Shown: in pieces, positions 50,421 through 62,634 of the stretch | Layout: each line of letters begins with the position of its first letter | Numbering within the stretch: position 1 is the first letter of the stretch | Assembly (NCBI GenBank): GCA_011634665.1 | Contig: WAEK01000001.1 | Span: 1,255,501 to 1,319,500, forward strand | Source of the DNA: Mortierella sp. BCC40632 | Lineage: Eukaryota > Mortierellomycota > Mortierellomycetes > Mortierellales > Mortierellaceae | DNA: 64,000 nt | Direction: 5' to 3' | Made by a program: the position numbers and the translations under genes | Notes under the pieces: generated by a model | Seen by the model: the letters and a program-made list of their open reading frames with translations, nothing else | What the model was told of the DNA's origin: nothing | The model's database searches: none

Positions 50421-50661
50421 CTTGCCAGACAGAGAGTTGGAGCATAGTGTTGGGAGGAATATCCTGGTTGATTTTGCCCCAAATGTCGAGACAAAAGAGT
50501 TCTTTCGGGTCAATTCGACTGGGTTTGTAATCCACACTATGGCACGAGAAGGGATGGATGTGCTCTGTTCCTGGTCGGATGGAACTTTTGCAGAGAATCC
50601 TCGAGTGAGCTGATGAGGAGAGAAGGAGTGCGCCCATGAACGCCACAGTCAGGAACTTCAT
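50421..50661 (-). CDS. First exon of a secreted, possibly ML/NPC2-like lipid-binding protein
   Basis: The minus-strand frame opens with 'MKFLTVAFMGALLLSSSAHS', a clean signal peptide. It continues through two Cys ('ILC' … 'FSC') into 'SVDYKPSRIDPKELFCLDI' and 'GKINQDIPPNTMLQLSVW', whose spacing (S-V-x-Y-x-P … G-x-I/L … D-I … V-W) resembles the first strands of fungal ML-domain phosphatidylglycerol/phosphatidylinositol transfer proteins. The exon ends at a good donor (CAAG|GTAATT, 50421/50420). The remaining exons could not be identified, so this may be an incomplete or decayed gene. The ML assignment is tentative. Confidence 0.4.
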
Positions 50662-52436
50662 TTTAAGTATTTTGTGTGTGTTTTATGAAAGAGCAAGAGG
50701 TGGTAGGGGGTTCCGTCTACTGTTGTAGAGGTGAGGGTGGAAAAGTCGAGGCGGGAGGGGAAGAAGGGCGGGGAGGGAAGTCTGGGGGTAGGGGAGGAAA
50801 AGGGGGAACAAAGGCAAAGAGGATGCGGGAATGGGCGTATTGAGGCAGCGACGGCAGCAAAGAAAGAAAGAAAGAAAGAAAAAAGGGTCTTCAGGCGCGA
50901 GCGCGGTAGCGTTCACGTTTTTATACGGGGCGCCGTCCCACGGGGCCAGGCGGAGACGCGAGGCAGAGAAGGGAAAGGCTGAACTAGATGAGACGGCAAC
51001 GCAACAGCAGCAATGGCTAGAGCAACCAGGAGAGAGACGACAAATGAGCAGAGCAATTGTTGTGTTGCGAGGAGACAGACAGACAGACCCGACAGACAGA
51101 GAAGGAATCGAGAAGGAGAGAGGGGAGAGAGCGACTGTCAGTCGGACAGACAGACAGACAGACAGACAGGCAGAAGGACAGACAGAAGGACAGATGGACG
51201 GACCGACAGACAGACAGATACAGACACACAGAAGGGCGAGCAGATAGACGGGCTGTATGTGTTTGTGTGTTTCTGCGCGAACGGGAACAAAAGAGAGGAG
51301 ACATGAATAGAATTATGAACAAATGATACTTTTGGTCCATGATATCGATGCCTTCTTCAGTCCCTAGCAATCGTATAACCTGCAATTAGGCCCCGGGTGT
51401 GGTACAGGAATATATATCGGCATTTGGTAGCATGCCGTATTGAAAGCAATGAAAAGATTGTTACTCCAGACACCTGGCACGCATGCGCAATCTCCCTACT
51501 CACAAATTTTTTTTTTTTTTTTTTTTTTTTTCCTGTGAGGCTCAAGGGAGAAGGACAGTTTAGGAGAGTTGTCGAGGAAAAAAAAAAAAAAAAGCGCAGG
51601 TATGCGTGCGAGCAAAGCAAAGAGTCCGAGGACTCAAAAAGCCTCACTCATTCATTCACTCGCTCGCTCGCTCGCTCACTTACTCAATCACTCTTCAGCT
51701 CTTGTAAACATCTTTCCAAGTCTTCTACTCTATCAAGAAGACCTTTCACCTACACTATGCAAGGTCATGGTGAAAGATCTCTTCCATTGTTAGATTTCGG
51801 ACCTTTATCCCACAATCCGGCTAGTTGCAATGGTGCCACCTTAGCTTGTTCAGTAAGCCAAAAGGGGAGAGAGAGGAGGAGGAAGAAGAGAAGGAAGAGT
51901 TGGCTCTGTGCTAGTTCACCACGAGCAAGAGATTGTTGATCGCGGTTTGCTAGCGAACAGGGAAGGACCGAAAAAAAATAGTTGTAAGCACTGTATAGGA
52001 GGAGTAACCAAGGGGTTTCCAGGAGAGAGACGAGTAAACTGTGATCATGCAGAATGTGCCTGGACGGCAGCAACTCGGGGCTCCGTGAATTCGAAGGCAA
52101 GGTTGTTGCTATCGGGCGGCTGTCTCGACTTGCTTTAACCTTCTGGCTATCCATTCTCCAACCAACATGAATGGTCTTTGACGATGAAAGGGGCTCGAGT
52201 TAGAAGAGAGAGGCAAAAAAAAAAAAAAAAAAACGCGGGTATGGCCTTGCCATAGATCTCCACGTGATGGAAGGCTAGGTTAGTGCTGTAGTAAAATGGC
52301 TTTCTACTTGTCGAGCCAGGGACGCCACGGGTCCCATTCGAGGTGATTCACCCTTTCAGACACTCCTTCGGGCTCAGCATCGATTCGACCAGTAGCCCAT
52401 CTTAAGAGTCCTCTCAGAGAACACAAGGAATGAAAG
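50662..52436. other. Intergenic region with GACA tetranucleotide repeats
   Basis: Holds promoters of the secreted gene (left) and ORC5 (right). A G-rich stretch (50700-50810) is followed by imperfect (GACA)n at about 51073-51235, a T run at 51509-51531 and short A runs. ORFs here reflect repeats and show no domains. ACGCG occurs at 52232, a core that resembles an MCB cell-cycle element, about 200 bases before the ORC5 start; this is only suggestive. Confidence 0.5.
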
Positions 52437-53707
52437 ATGGCCACAGCAAACGATCTATGTGCTGCATTCCCTGGTCGTACTAGGCAGATCAGACAGATTT
52501 TACAATTCATGGGCCAAGTAAATGTTTATTTTGCAAACAAGGGTCAATCTCGGCCAAAAAAACATGGCTCTGTCTCCTCGCTGCTCCGTCATATGAAGCG
52601 TCTGCTTCTGGTGTGTTATCTAATCCATCTCTCTTATGTTTTTCTCTTCCTCTCTCCCCTACATCCCCTCCCTCTTGCTAGCCTTGGTCGCCAACACCGC
52701 CGTCCTTATTTGTTCATGGCAACTCTTCTCTTGGAAAGTCAACAGTCGTGAAGGAAATACTTTCCAGGACCTTGGATAAGGCCAGTCCAAGCCGTTATGC
52801 CTTCCTAGACTGTGTAGAGTGCCACACTCCGCGCCTTATTTTTGAGCATGCCATTCACCAATGGCAAAATCCGCCACCAACTTCTGAATACAATGGTCTC
52901 AACTCGATTACTCGGGATGGCTCGGATAATACCGAATCAATTAGTTCAACCAACGGGATCTCAGAAGCGTCAAACACTACAGAAACTCGTTCAAAAAAGA
53001 GACCAAGGACAGCAGATGAGCCAAAAGCGGTCTCTTGGGAGAAGTGCGAGAATGTCAACGAATTTATAGAGTGGTGCCGTCGGATTTGTGACCAACCGGA
53101 TTCCAGGCTTCTCACCCAGGACGATCAGAGTGTGTCTGTGGGGTCCAGACCTAAAGGCGCCCAGGATACGCGGTACCTTGTACTAGACCGAGCTGAGCGA
53201 CTTAGGGACTCTGCACCATCTTTGATCCCAGTCCTTCTGAGGCTCCAGGAATTAGTATGATTTGATTTGTTGGAGAATTGACTGATTTAGAAAAGCAAGT
53301 CTCTTTCTACGCTTTCACAGCCTCCCTAACGCTTCTTTTCAACGATTGGTTTTTTTTCTTTACATGTTATTTTGGGACTAGGCGGGGCGCAACATGTGCG
53401 TTATTTTGATCACAACCATTGTCTGGGAGAAGTTCCGGACCAAGTCAGGAGTATACGAGCCCATTATTGTGAACTTTCCACAATACTCAAAGGATATCAA
53501 GCTTGTGCGACCTTTCTTTCTTTTTTTTTTTTTTTTTTTTTTTTTTGCCTAGAAGTTGTGTGAATTCACCTCATCTCTTCGTTATTTTGTCCGCATTGAT
53601 ATGAGGCTTTTATTCAGTCCAATGTCTTTGCTATGGCCATCTCCAAAGGAGAGATATAACGAGAATCTGCTCATTTTGTCACCTTAACTTGAATGCCATC
53701 TCTCTTT

Positions 53708-53748
<41 letters not shown>

Positions 53749-55006
53749 TTGTTGTTGTGATCTGTTAACACGCGAGACAATAGCTATCCTAGAGCGAGAT
53801 CTTCCCGAAGGAGACGACAAGGAGCTTTACATGCGATTTGTGGATCTCGTTTATGACGTCTTTCAAAGGAACTGCAAGGACCTCAATGAGATCCGTCATC
53901 TAGTGGCCCTTTTATTCCCGCTCTACATCAAGCCTGTCAAGGAGGGCAAAAGTATGGTTTAAATTGCTGTCATTCGGTTATTTTCAAAAGCATATCGACT
54001 TATACTTCTTTTCTCCCCTCTCTTATGCATTCCATCGATCTACCTCAGTTCAGCGGCATGAGGGGTTGAAACTACTCCGTCACATTCAAGCGTATTTTGT
54101 CGAGGCGATGGACAAACTTTACCTTCGAGAGATTTCAAGCACGGAGTGGTCCCAACGGACACTTCAGGCGGCTTCAGGAGCTTCGCAGGGGAAACATCAG
54201 GATGGGTCTGGACCCATGAATGATCTGAGCGCCCCTTCAGGGGCACCAAGGGTTCATGGCGCCCCAGGCAGTGAGCGAGCCATGATGACGGCTGTAGAGA
54301 TGCAAAGTATGTTTGAGATAATGAACTTGACCAAAGATTTCTGGACTCTAGTTTGATGCTCCCACCTTTCCCTTTATCCTTTCCCTTTATCCTTTTCCTT
54401 AATCCTTCCCTTAATCCTTCCCTTAATCCTTCCCTTTACCCCTTACTCCTTTTTTTTTTTTTTTTTCTTTTCTTTTTCTTTTTCTTTCTTTCAGTACTAA
54501 TTTTGATCTTCCTCCCCCCTCCCTGGGCATTCTTTTCATAATGCCATGCGATAGATACGTTTGATCTCCCTTATTTCACCAAATTTATTTTGATAGCCTC
54601 CTTTTTGGCCTCCTACAACCCTCCAAGACTTGACATGCGATATTTTGCCAAGGTTTCCAACCAAGGTGGCAAGATGACCAAACGAGCCAAGATTGCAGCC
54701 GCCAAGAAACATGGTCATGAACAACTTGGATCCAAACTTCGTCAACAACTTTTGGGACCCAAACCCTTCCCCATCGAACGCATGTTGGCTATCTTGTATA
54801 GTATTTTGGATGAAGAGATTGAGGAAAATGTCAATGTGCATACACAGATTGCTTCCTTAGTATCCTTGAGATTACTTCAACGAGTGACTCCTATGGACAA
54901 GTTGGATTCGATCAAGTGCAAGTGTAATGTGAGTTACGACACGATCAAGGAGTTGGCCAAGAGCACAAAGTTCAACATTGACAAATACCTCTATGATTTT
55001 ACATAA
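52437..55006 (+). CDS. ORC5: Origin recognition complex subunit 5
   Basis: AAA+ subunit of ORC, which marks replication origins and loads MCM2-7. Exons 52437-52517, 52682-53254, 53382-53504, 53777-53951, 54049-54306, 54555-55006 give 553 residues. Walker A is 'GNSSLGKS' (40-47), followed by 'CVECHTPRLIFEHAI', a Ser-rich insertion (~80-140), Walker B-like 'YLVLDRAERLRD', and 'ILITTIVWEKFR'. The C-terminal part matches the family closely: 'VYDVFQRNCKDLNEIRHL', 'KLYLREISSTEW', 'KFILIASFLASYNPPRLD', 'GPKPFPIERMLAILYSI' and the ending 'KFNIDKYLYDF'. Introns 3 and 4 have long T runs (53521-53545, 53711-53746). The exon 5 end at 54306 was chosen from the strong GTATGT donor that restores the 'DLPYFTKFILIA' motif. 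It converges with MDH1 at 187 bases. Confidence 0.94.
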
Positions 55007-55069
55007 ATTTTCCTTTGGACTCTTGGGGATAAGGACTTTTGTTCATTGAGAGCCAAGCGGATTTGACAA

Positions 55070-55101
<32 letters not shown>

Positions 55102-55193
55102 CTATTGGAGAAAAAGGGAGAAAAGCTATGGACAGTTCGAATTTTTTGATGCAGGGATGAGTTCACGAAAAGGGAGAAATTTAAAAAGGCAAT

Positions 55194-57274
55194 TTAGGCC
55201 TTGGCGACAAAGGCCTTGCCCTTGGCAATGTTGCCCTTGAGCTCAGGGACGGCAGCATCAATGAGACCCTGCTCGTAGGCGTTGACCTTGCCGATGGGGT
55301 GGATCTTCTCAACACCGTTGGGGCCGAGCTCAACGTTGGTGGCGAAGAACTGAACATCCTCCTTGGCAAAGATGGGCGAGTCAACAAAGGTGGGCTCAAC
55401 AACGTTCTTCTTGCCAGAGACGACGGCCTCGAGGAGAGAGTTGGTGAAGCGAGCACCAGCAAAGGCCATGGAAAGGGTGGCAGAGCCAGTGCCGTTCTTG
55501 GCCTTGACGACCTCATCACCACCGAACTGGATGCGGTGGGTCAAGGCCTTGACCTCCTCCTCGGTGAAGCTGTGTCCAGACTGGGAGAGAAGGGGGACGA
55601 TGGTGACACCGGAGTGACCTCCAATGACGGTGATCTTGGCCTCCTCGGTGGAGATCTTCTTGACCTCAGAGACGAAGCGCGAGGCACGGACAACATCGAG
55701 GGTGGTAACACCGAAGAGTCTGGAAGAGAGGGAAAAAATAGGATCCAGTAGCAATAGTTGTCAGTGGGTCTGCAAGTTCTGAGACGATCGGATGGATCAA
55801 GTAGTCCAGATAAGTTTTGTTCTGGTGTTCCTTCCTAAGTGACACAACGCCTAGTAGTACAAAACAATAACAACAAATCTAAATTACCTCTTGGGGTCAT
55901 AGACACCAGCCTTCTTGAAGGTCTCAGCGACAATGGGGACGGTCGAGTTGACGGGGTTGGCAATGACCAAGATGTGGGCCTTGGGGCAGTACCTATTTGG
56001 AGTAGTCAAGTGGATAAAAGACAAACCAGTCAGTTAATCAGTCAGTCCATCAATCAGTCATCATCGCAATGGCCTATCAGCTATCCTAGAGCTGATCTCT
56101 CAATTTTGCCAGAAAAATAAAAGGAAAAAACACATACTCAGCGCAGGCCGAGGCAAGGTCGCGAACAATCGAGGCGTTGGTGTTGAAGAGATCATCACGG
56201 GTCATGCCGGGCTTGCGGGGAACACCAGCGGGGATGACAACGACATCGCAGCCAACCAAAGCCTCCTTGATACCATCGTTATCGGGGATGTGGCCAGTGA
56301 CCTAAAGTAATAAGGAGGAACCGATCACAAGAAAGTGTGAGGTTAGGGGAGACTCTCTTGAACGAACAGAGGACCAGGGGCTGGCTGGGTTGGGCTGGGC
56401 TGGGACAAGGGAGTAAAGAGAGACCCAGCGGAATGCGAAAATATCTAAATCATCTCGCGAGACGTCACTCCAGTGACACAGGACAACCTGCAACTGAGCA
56501 GTGGGCCCGACTCTTTCCACTTCTCGTCTCCCAACAGAAACACCTCTTTTTTTTCTTTTCGTGTTTGCTCGTCTTTTGAGCAAACTGATAGCAAGTGTGT
56601 TCCGATAAAAGGGTTTCGGGAGAGAAAAAGATAGGAACAGAGCAGACACCACAAGCTCGCTCCTCATTGAATGCGTATCTTTCCAGTGCATTGATCTCTG
56701 ATCAGCCAAAATGAAGAGGAAAAAAAAGTCTTTTGTCGTTCTTACCTTGGAGTCAGAGTTAATGTGGCTCAAGTCAGCAGCAACACCGGGGGTGTTCACG
56801 ATATCGTAAAGCGAAAGGTGGGAAATGAGCTTGGACTGCTTGAGGAGGAGCGACAAGGGCTGACCGATACCACCGGAGGCACCCAAGACGGCGACCCTGA
56901 TTATCGCGAGAGAGGAGAGAGAGAGGAGAATTGAGAGAATACGATGAGAAAACAGATCAGGCGCGGTCCAAGCTTTCTTTTTTTAAAAAAAAGGTGTTTC
57001 CTGAACAGTTCGCGAGTAAAGAAAAGAAAAAGGGGAGCATAGAAACTTACTTGGCGGCGTTCTAAGAGTTTTGTAAAGCGATAACAAGTCAAGTGGGTTT
57101 GGTGGCGAATGATGTCGAGAAAGAGAATGCAGATCAGTGACAGTTCTTTTGGAAGGATGAATCGCGTTCATGTAAATGGAAGAAAAAAAAAAATAGTAAG
57201 AGGATTCATACCGAGGAAGCCGAAGAGGAGAAAGCGCGCTTGGCGATGGATGAGATCTGACGCGAGGCAAGCAT
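55194..57274 (-). CDS. MDH1: Malate dehydrogenase, mitochondrial
   Basis: NAD-dependent TCA-cycle enzyme converting malate to oxaloacetate. Minus-strand exons 57274-57212, 57061-57051, 56896-56746, 56301-56138, 55992-55888, 55719-55194 give 339 residues. The first ~22 residues ('[20 protein letters not shown]') form a mitochondrial presequence. The NAD fold starts '[19 protein letters not shown]'. '[17 protein letters not shown]' carries substrate-binding arginines, 'NPVNSTVPI' follows, and the catalytic His is in '[15 protein letters not shown]'. The C-terminus lacks a peroxisomal PTS1. Exon 2 is only 11 bases, encoding the residues between presequence and dehydrogenase core. Codon use is strongly biased toward C-ending codons, as expected of a highly expressed gene, and this produces long antisense ORFs. 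Confidence 0.97.
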
Positions 57275-58272
57275 GGCGGATGTCGGAAGAGCTGGGAGTG
57301 GGGTGTGTGAAGAGTGAAGTGAAAAGAAAGAAAGAAAGAAAGAAAAAAGAAAAAAAAACGGGACGAACAAGTGAAAAAGGAAACAAAAAAAAGCTGGGGG
57401 AATCGAGAGTCCCACACACTGGGCGGCGGCTAGTGCTTTTTCAATTACGGATCGGCCTGTGCCTCAAACTGCCAGACCAGACCACTTTTGCAAATATTGC
57501 GGGTGACCCATCTTCTCTTCTTGATTGATTGATAGGGAGGTTTAAACTGACCCCGCTTTTCTTCTCCCTGTTTTGTGTCCCAGTAAGCCGGGGAGAGGGG
57601 GGGGCGATCGGATCAATCTCAATGACCTCCAGACGAGAGCCATATGCAGTTGGTTCTCTCCTCAGTCTCATGCTTGCACTAGAAAATCAAGCCTGTGTTG
57701 ACCCTTTGCCGCTGCAATTGAACAATTTTTAGATGGCTTCAAACGGGGCCAAGGCGCGATTACACGTGACGCTCTATCCATTCCCAATGCCTGAAATGTA
57801 TTGCCGAAGCAATAAGGTTTCTCTGCACACTCTTCCCCCCGCTTGAACGAGAAAAGGGGAGTTCTCCCATTCATAGTCGCTTTAAATACCTCGGGGTCCG
57901 TTGTGACAGGACAGGTACTTATAGTCAGTCAAAGTATAACAGGGAGGGGGGGGGGACTCGAGCCATTAAACAATCCACATTGAGTTCACTAATACTTTTG
58001 ACACCCTGACGGATGAGAAGCGCCTGGATGGCTCTCCAGATCAATTGTTATTGAACTAACGTTTCTTTGTACATGTGGTCTTACTAGATAGCTATTTGTT
58101 CTCTGAGGTATAGGTCGTAGATCTACCCTTAGCACTATCTCCTTATCCGTTCTTCTGTTCTTCTGTTCTTCTGTTCTTCTGTTCTTTCTTTCTCTCTCTC
58201 TTTCATTCTTTCCTTTTTTTTTTAGTACGTCCTGTTCCTAAAAACAGGATAGTCGGTCCATGGTTCTGTACA
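57275..58272. other. Spacer between MDH1 promoter and metacaspase 3' end
   Basis: No gene seen. Includes the MDH1 promoter (minus strand) with A-rich runs near 57325-57360, a G run at 57943-57954, and TTCTG repeats at 58153-58185. Confidence 0.5.
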
Positions 58273-60281
58273 TTACATGTGGAAAAGCTCCTGCATGTTC
58301 ATTGGGCGAGAAGAGCTCAGTTGAGGCTTCTGCTTGTACTTGTCCTTCAAAAGCTCGCGAATGTTGATCAACATCTCCTGGTAAGACTGGACTGGATTCT
58401 CGCGAATGCTATATTTCAATTCATCATTACACAACCCCCCCCAGTAATGTTAGGAACGTAGATTTGGATGAGTTTGGCCAACAGGAAAGAGAAAGGGGAG
58501 AAGGAAAAGGAGGGAGTGGGACGGCGCAATTGGATAGAGTATTACCATTTTGTGAAAGCATAGGTCATGGCTCCATTCGAGGATGACTTTCCGCCACGCT
58601 TGATACTGACATCTGCTGAGGTTTCGTCGTCCTTGCAACTATTGTGAAATCAAGAGTTTACATCAACCGATTAATGTTGTGAGAGACTTGAAGGGAAAAG
58701 AAAAAGGAAAGAGTAAAAGAAAAAAGAAAAGAAAAGAAAAAGAAAGAATCGAAAGGAACATACCCACTGAACATGATCACGTCAGCATCAGCGGCCTTCA
58801 GCTTGACTTGGCGAGCAAATTCTTTCTCATCAACCTGAAGCTTTTGCCACTTGAGCTGAAGTTCCTTGAGAGCCTCTGCATCAAAGTTACCCTCGACAAG
58901 CTCGTGACCCAAGTTGGCCAAAGCAGACGAGCCTCGGATGTATCCTGTGCTTGCATACATGTATGGCAGATCGAGAGCGGATCCCGAGTGGCAGCAATCA
59001 AACACCACTGTCAGGCGGACACCAGGTGGAAGAGCCTTCACCAGCATGTTGTGCAATTCCTGTGGGTAATCATGGTAGTAGTAGTAGTTGTTTGTTTGTT
59101 TGTTTGTTTGTTTGTTTGTATTGGGGAAGGGGAGCCAGAGTGCCAATGATTGTTAGTGAGTTGGTTGAGAAAGAGTGAGGTTTGTTGCGGAGGCCAATCT
59201 CTTGCCAACGAGGAACAGAGTGTATAGAAAACTTACGTCGTCAATGATAACACCCTCGGTTTCGTGGTCAAGAGGGAAAATACAGTTGTCCATTCCGTCG
59301 GTCTCATCACCGTCAAGATCGACGACCTGTCCTCCGTGACCAGAGTAGTGCAAGAAGTACCTTGAGAGAAAGAGGAGAGAGAAAGAGGAGTTATTCATCA
59401 GGGTCCATCTCGCACCTCTTCCAATCAAAACAAATCGTAGGGAAAGAAAAGAGTCAAAGCTTACGAGTCGTTCTTCTTGGCGTCGCGAATCAACCATCTG
59501 AGGTTTTCAAGGATGTTTTCCCTCGTAGGCATCCATGGGGTGTCGACCTGGTCATCCGTTAACACGCGGATATGCTCATTCTCAAAGCCAACGTTCAACA
59601 GGAACTCTTTCATCACCCTGGTGTCATTGACGCATCCTATAGGGAGGGTTGATATTGTATTATTAGCATCTGATTAATTCCTTTAAGATATCCAGGGACA
59701 CAGGGCACTAACGATTTTTTCTTTTTTGGTCATACCATGCAGACGATTGGAACGTCCTGTATAGTTAATTCCGATGAGAAGCGCACGGCGTTCACCTGTG
59801 CAGTTGGACAAGGGGACTCTGGTGCCATCGGCCTTCTTGATCTCAAGTGTTTGCACATGAATACCCTTGGAATCGGGTGCTGGTGCCTCGGACTCGTTTG
59901 TGGACTGCTTCTGAGGTTTCAATGTTGAGACGCCACTCTGAGTGTTCACCACAGGCACAGCAGGCAGCGGCTTGATATCAAGCACAGATGGCTTCAACTC
60001 TGGGGAAGAGTCACTATCGGACGACGACGAATGCTTAAACTATGATCAAGGAATGGGGAAACAGCAACATCAAACCAACAAAGGAATGGAAAGCAGGAAA
60101 CAGGGGCATGAACCCACGAGACAAGGAAAGAAAAGAGACAGAGAGAACACAAAACAGGGATGTCGTTATGCTGGTTAGTCGATCATGCATCTCATGCAAA
60201 AGACGGCTCTCTTCCCCTTTTCAGGCCATGTCGCGTTATTCTTCCAGAGGCATTGTGCCCCTGGGGCACCGGAGCATAAGG

Positions 60282-60315
<34 letters not shown>

Positions 60316-60844
60316 TATTTTGGACCAACAAACATACGCGATTAAAGAACTTTGAAAAGGGTGCGGCAAAGTCAAAGTCGGACGTTGACGACGAAGAGGT
60401 AGTGGTCGTAGTCTTGGTCACCTTGCGACCATCATCATCGACATGAGATTGGATGACGACCGTAGGCTCGGTCTTGACAACAGAGCCACCGTGCTGGAAG
60501 TTGAGCGCGTTGTTAAACTCTTTGAACAATTGGTAGTCCAAGAGAGACGAGGATCCTCGTCCAGCGGTGCCAACATTCTGCTGCTCCTGGATTTCCTGAA
60601 TTTTCTCCTGTTGCTGGTACGGCGTAATCGTGGGTACATAAGAGGTTGAAGTTTCCGAATTTCCAGGGACGGTGACAGTCTCTGTAGAGACGAGACGAGC
60701 ACCAGGTGGAACAGGGGTGCCAGCAGGAACCTTGACCTGATACGAGTGGGTGATCTTTTTGATGGTCTTTGTGACCTTGCGGCCGTCGGGTAGGACGGTT
60801 ACGACTGTCTCGATCTTGACATTGGGATCAGCTTGCTCGGCCAT
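58273..60844 (-). CDS. Type I metacaspase with atypical N-terminal region
   Basis: Caspase-fold cysteine protease cleaving after Arg/Lys, involved in fungal protein quality control and regulated death. Minus-strand exons 60844-60338, 60033-59736, 59636-59465, 59360-59237, 59059-58764, 58638-58546, 58408-58273 give 541 residues. The p20 part has '[13 protein letters not shown]', the catalytic His334 in '[11 protein letters not shown]' and Cys390 in '[15 protein letters not shown]'; '[11 protein letters not shown]' and '[17 protein letters not shown]' are p10. The first exon (169 codons) lacks the usual Pro/Gln-rich prodomain. Instead it has two copies of a D-G-R-K-V-T-K-T motif, one in '[13 protein letters not shown]', the other before a Thr/Ser run. 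The second exon has no Met before the protease domain, which supports joining it to exon 1. Intron 4 contains (GTTT)n. Confidence 0.9.
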
Positions 60845-62599
60845 GATGAATGGTAAAGGCGCGTGTGAAATGTAAGATGGATGAAAGAAGGATGGAGAGA
60901 AAAGTGGGATGGGACGAGTCCTTGGGCCTGTCTCTTGGTCGGGTTGGGGGGCGCAAAGAAGAAGTAAGGTGGAGCTGTGTTCCTGGAAGAGGGAAGAAGA
61001 AAAGGGAGAAGAAGAAAAAAAAAAAAGTAAAGGAAAAAAAAAAAAAAAAAAAAAGAGAGAAAGGAACGAGGAGGCGTGGCGATTACATCCCAGGACCCTT
61101 GTCCAGCCCGTCATCCAATCTTTCTCTCTCTCTTGCCCTGTTCAGTCCAGTCTTCCAGTCCAGTCCAGTCCAGTCCAAGTCCAGCGTGAGCACAAAGTGT
61201 TGAGCCGTGTTTTCTCCTCTAGCCTTTCAAGTCCCAAATTCTCGCCGCGACACAGCCGTCGTCGCCCGCCTGCCCTGTTTTGTCTGTGTTGCTGGGAGGA
61301 ATCCTGTGTTCAGTCGCGGGATGGGGAGGAGGGGAGAAGTGTGAGTTGTCGGATAGTCTATGTGCAATGGGTCTCATTCCATCGGCAAAAGCAATGGGTG
61401 TTTCTTTTCTATCGCTTTCTCTGTCTTTCTCTTGCTTTTTTGACTTTTTTTGCTTCCCACGCATGCCTCGTTTATTTGATGTCAAGGGGATTATTGCCCC
61501 GAGAGATGTGGCCTGGGAAGTACAATTAGTATGTTGTCCTATGTAATCCTCATCCGCCTGACTTGTCTGTATGTGTGGTGTGCCTGAATCGCCTTCTCTT
61601 GAGTATTGTACTATAGTTCATGGCGTACAGGGGCCATGTGCATGGCCTAGACACACCATTGGGTATGCTAAGCGCGCCATCGTTGTCATATCAAGAGTGT
61701 GGAAGGGTTGTCCCTGGAAGTGACGGAGGAGAGATGGACAAGGGAAGGGGAAGGAGGAAAAGGAGAACGAGAACGAGAACGAGAACGAGAACGAGAACGA
61801 GGACGAGAACGAGGTTGAGCTCCCGTCTTCTCACACTCTCTCACTTTGCCTTCCAGCCAACAGCCCTGCAGGTAGGCTCTGATAGAGATCGTTGTCGCCA
61901 AAAGACCCGATGCATGGACTTTCGGGAAAATGCCGCAACAAACTCCAGCCAGGGACCAAATCCAACCAGAAAGGATTCCAACCCAAGAAAAAAAAAGCTT
62001 ATGTCATTTGTGCCATGTTCCTGCGCTCTTTCCCGTCAAGCGAGAGTACTTGAAGCTAGGCGGACTGGAAAGGACTACAAAGACCGAGGTGCTCTCTCTC
62101 CCACTCCCATTCATTATCTCTCTTTCTCTCATATCCACTTTTTACTTTTTAACTCTCTCGCTCTCCTACTCTCACTCCCACTCACTCACTCCCACCACTT
62201 ACTCCCACCATTTACTCCCACTCACTCACTCACTCTTCCACATACACACATTTTTACTTTCCTCTCTTCAGAGATGAAGCAAACCGAGTAGTAATGTTAG
62301 AAAGAGAGATGTAGCTGAGACCAAAGAGAGAGCTTTAATTGAAATTACTGTGGGACCACAGAGAAGAAAGAAGAAGAAAAAAATTAGATGCCTGATCTGC
62401 CTCCTTTGGTGATCCTTCTCCGAGATATAAAGTCGAGAGAATAGAAGGATGTCTAATCAAGAGTGTGAGTAGGAAAAAAAGAGATGGAGAGAGAAGAGAA
62501 GAAGCAGCATCAACAGTGACATGGGTATTGTCTTCTTCTCTGTGGACCCACTTTCTTTCTCGCGATGTGTGTGTCTGTCTACCTGTCTGTCTGTCTACC

Positions 62600-62634
<35 letters not shown>

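Noticed and set aside
50203..50613. 136-codon plus-strand ORF
   Set aside because: Antisense to the signal-peptide exon on the minus strand, which is the better coding candidate.
51073..51235. GACA repeats as a possible CRISPR-like array
   Set aside because: Simple tetranucleotide repeat with no unique spacers; eukaryotic context.
55181..55751. Long ORFs antisense or out of frame to MDH1
   Set aside because: They follow from the strong codon bias of MDH1; the true frame has all catalytic motifs.
61620..62291. 223-codon plus-strand ORF with Arg-Thr repeats
   Set aside because: Built on a GAGAAC hexamer repeat and CT-rich sequence; no domain.
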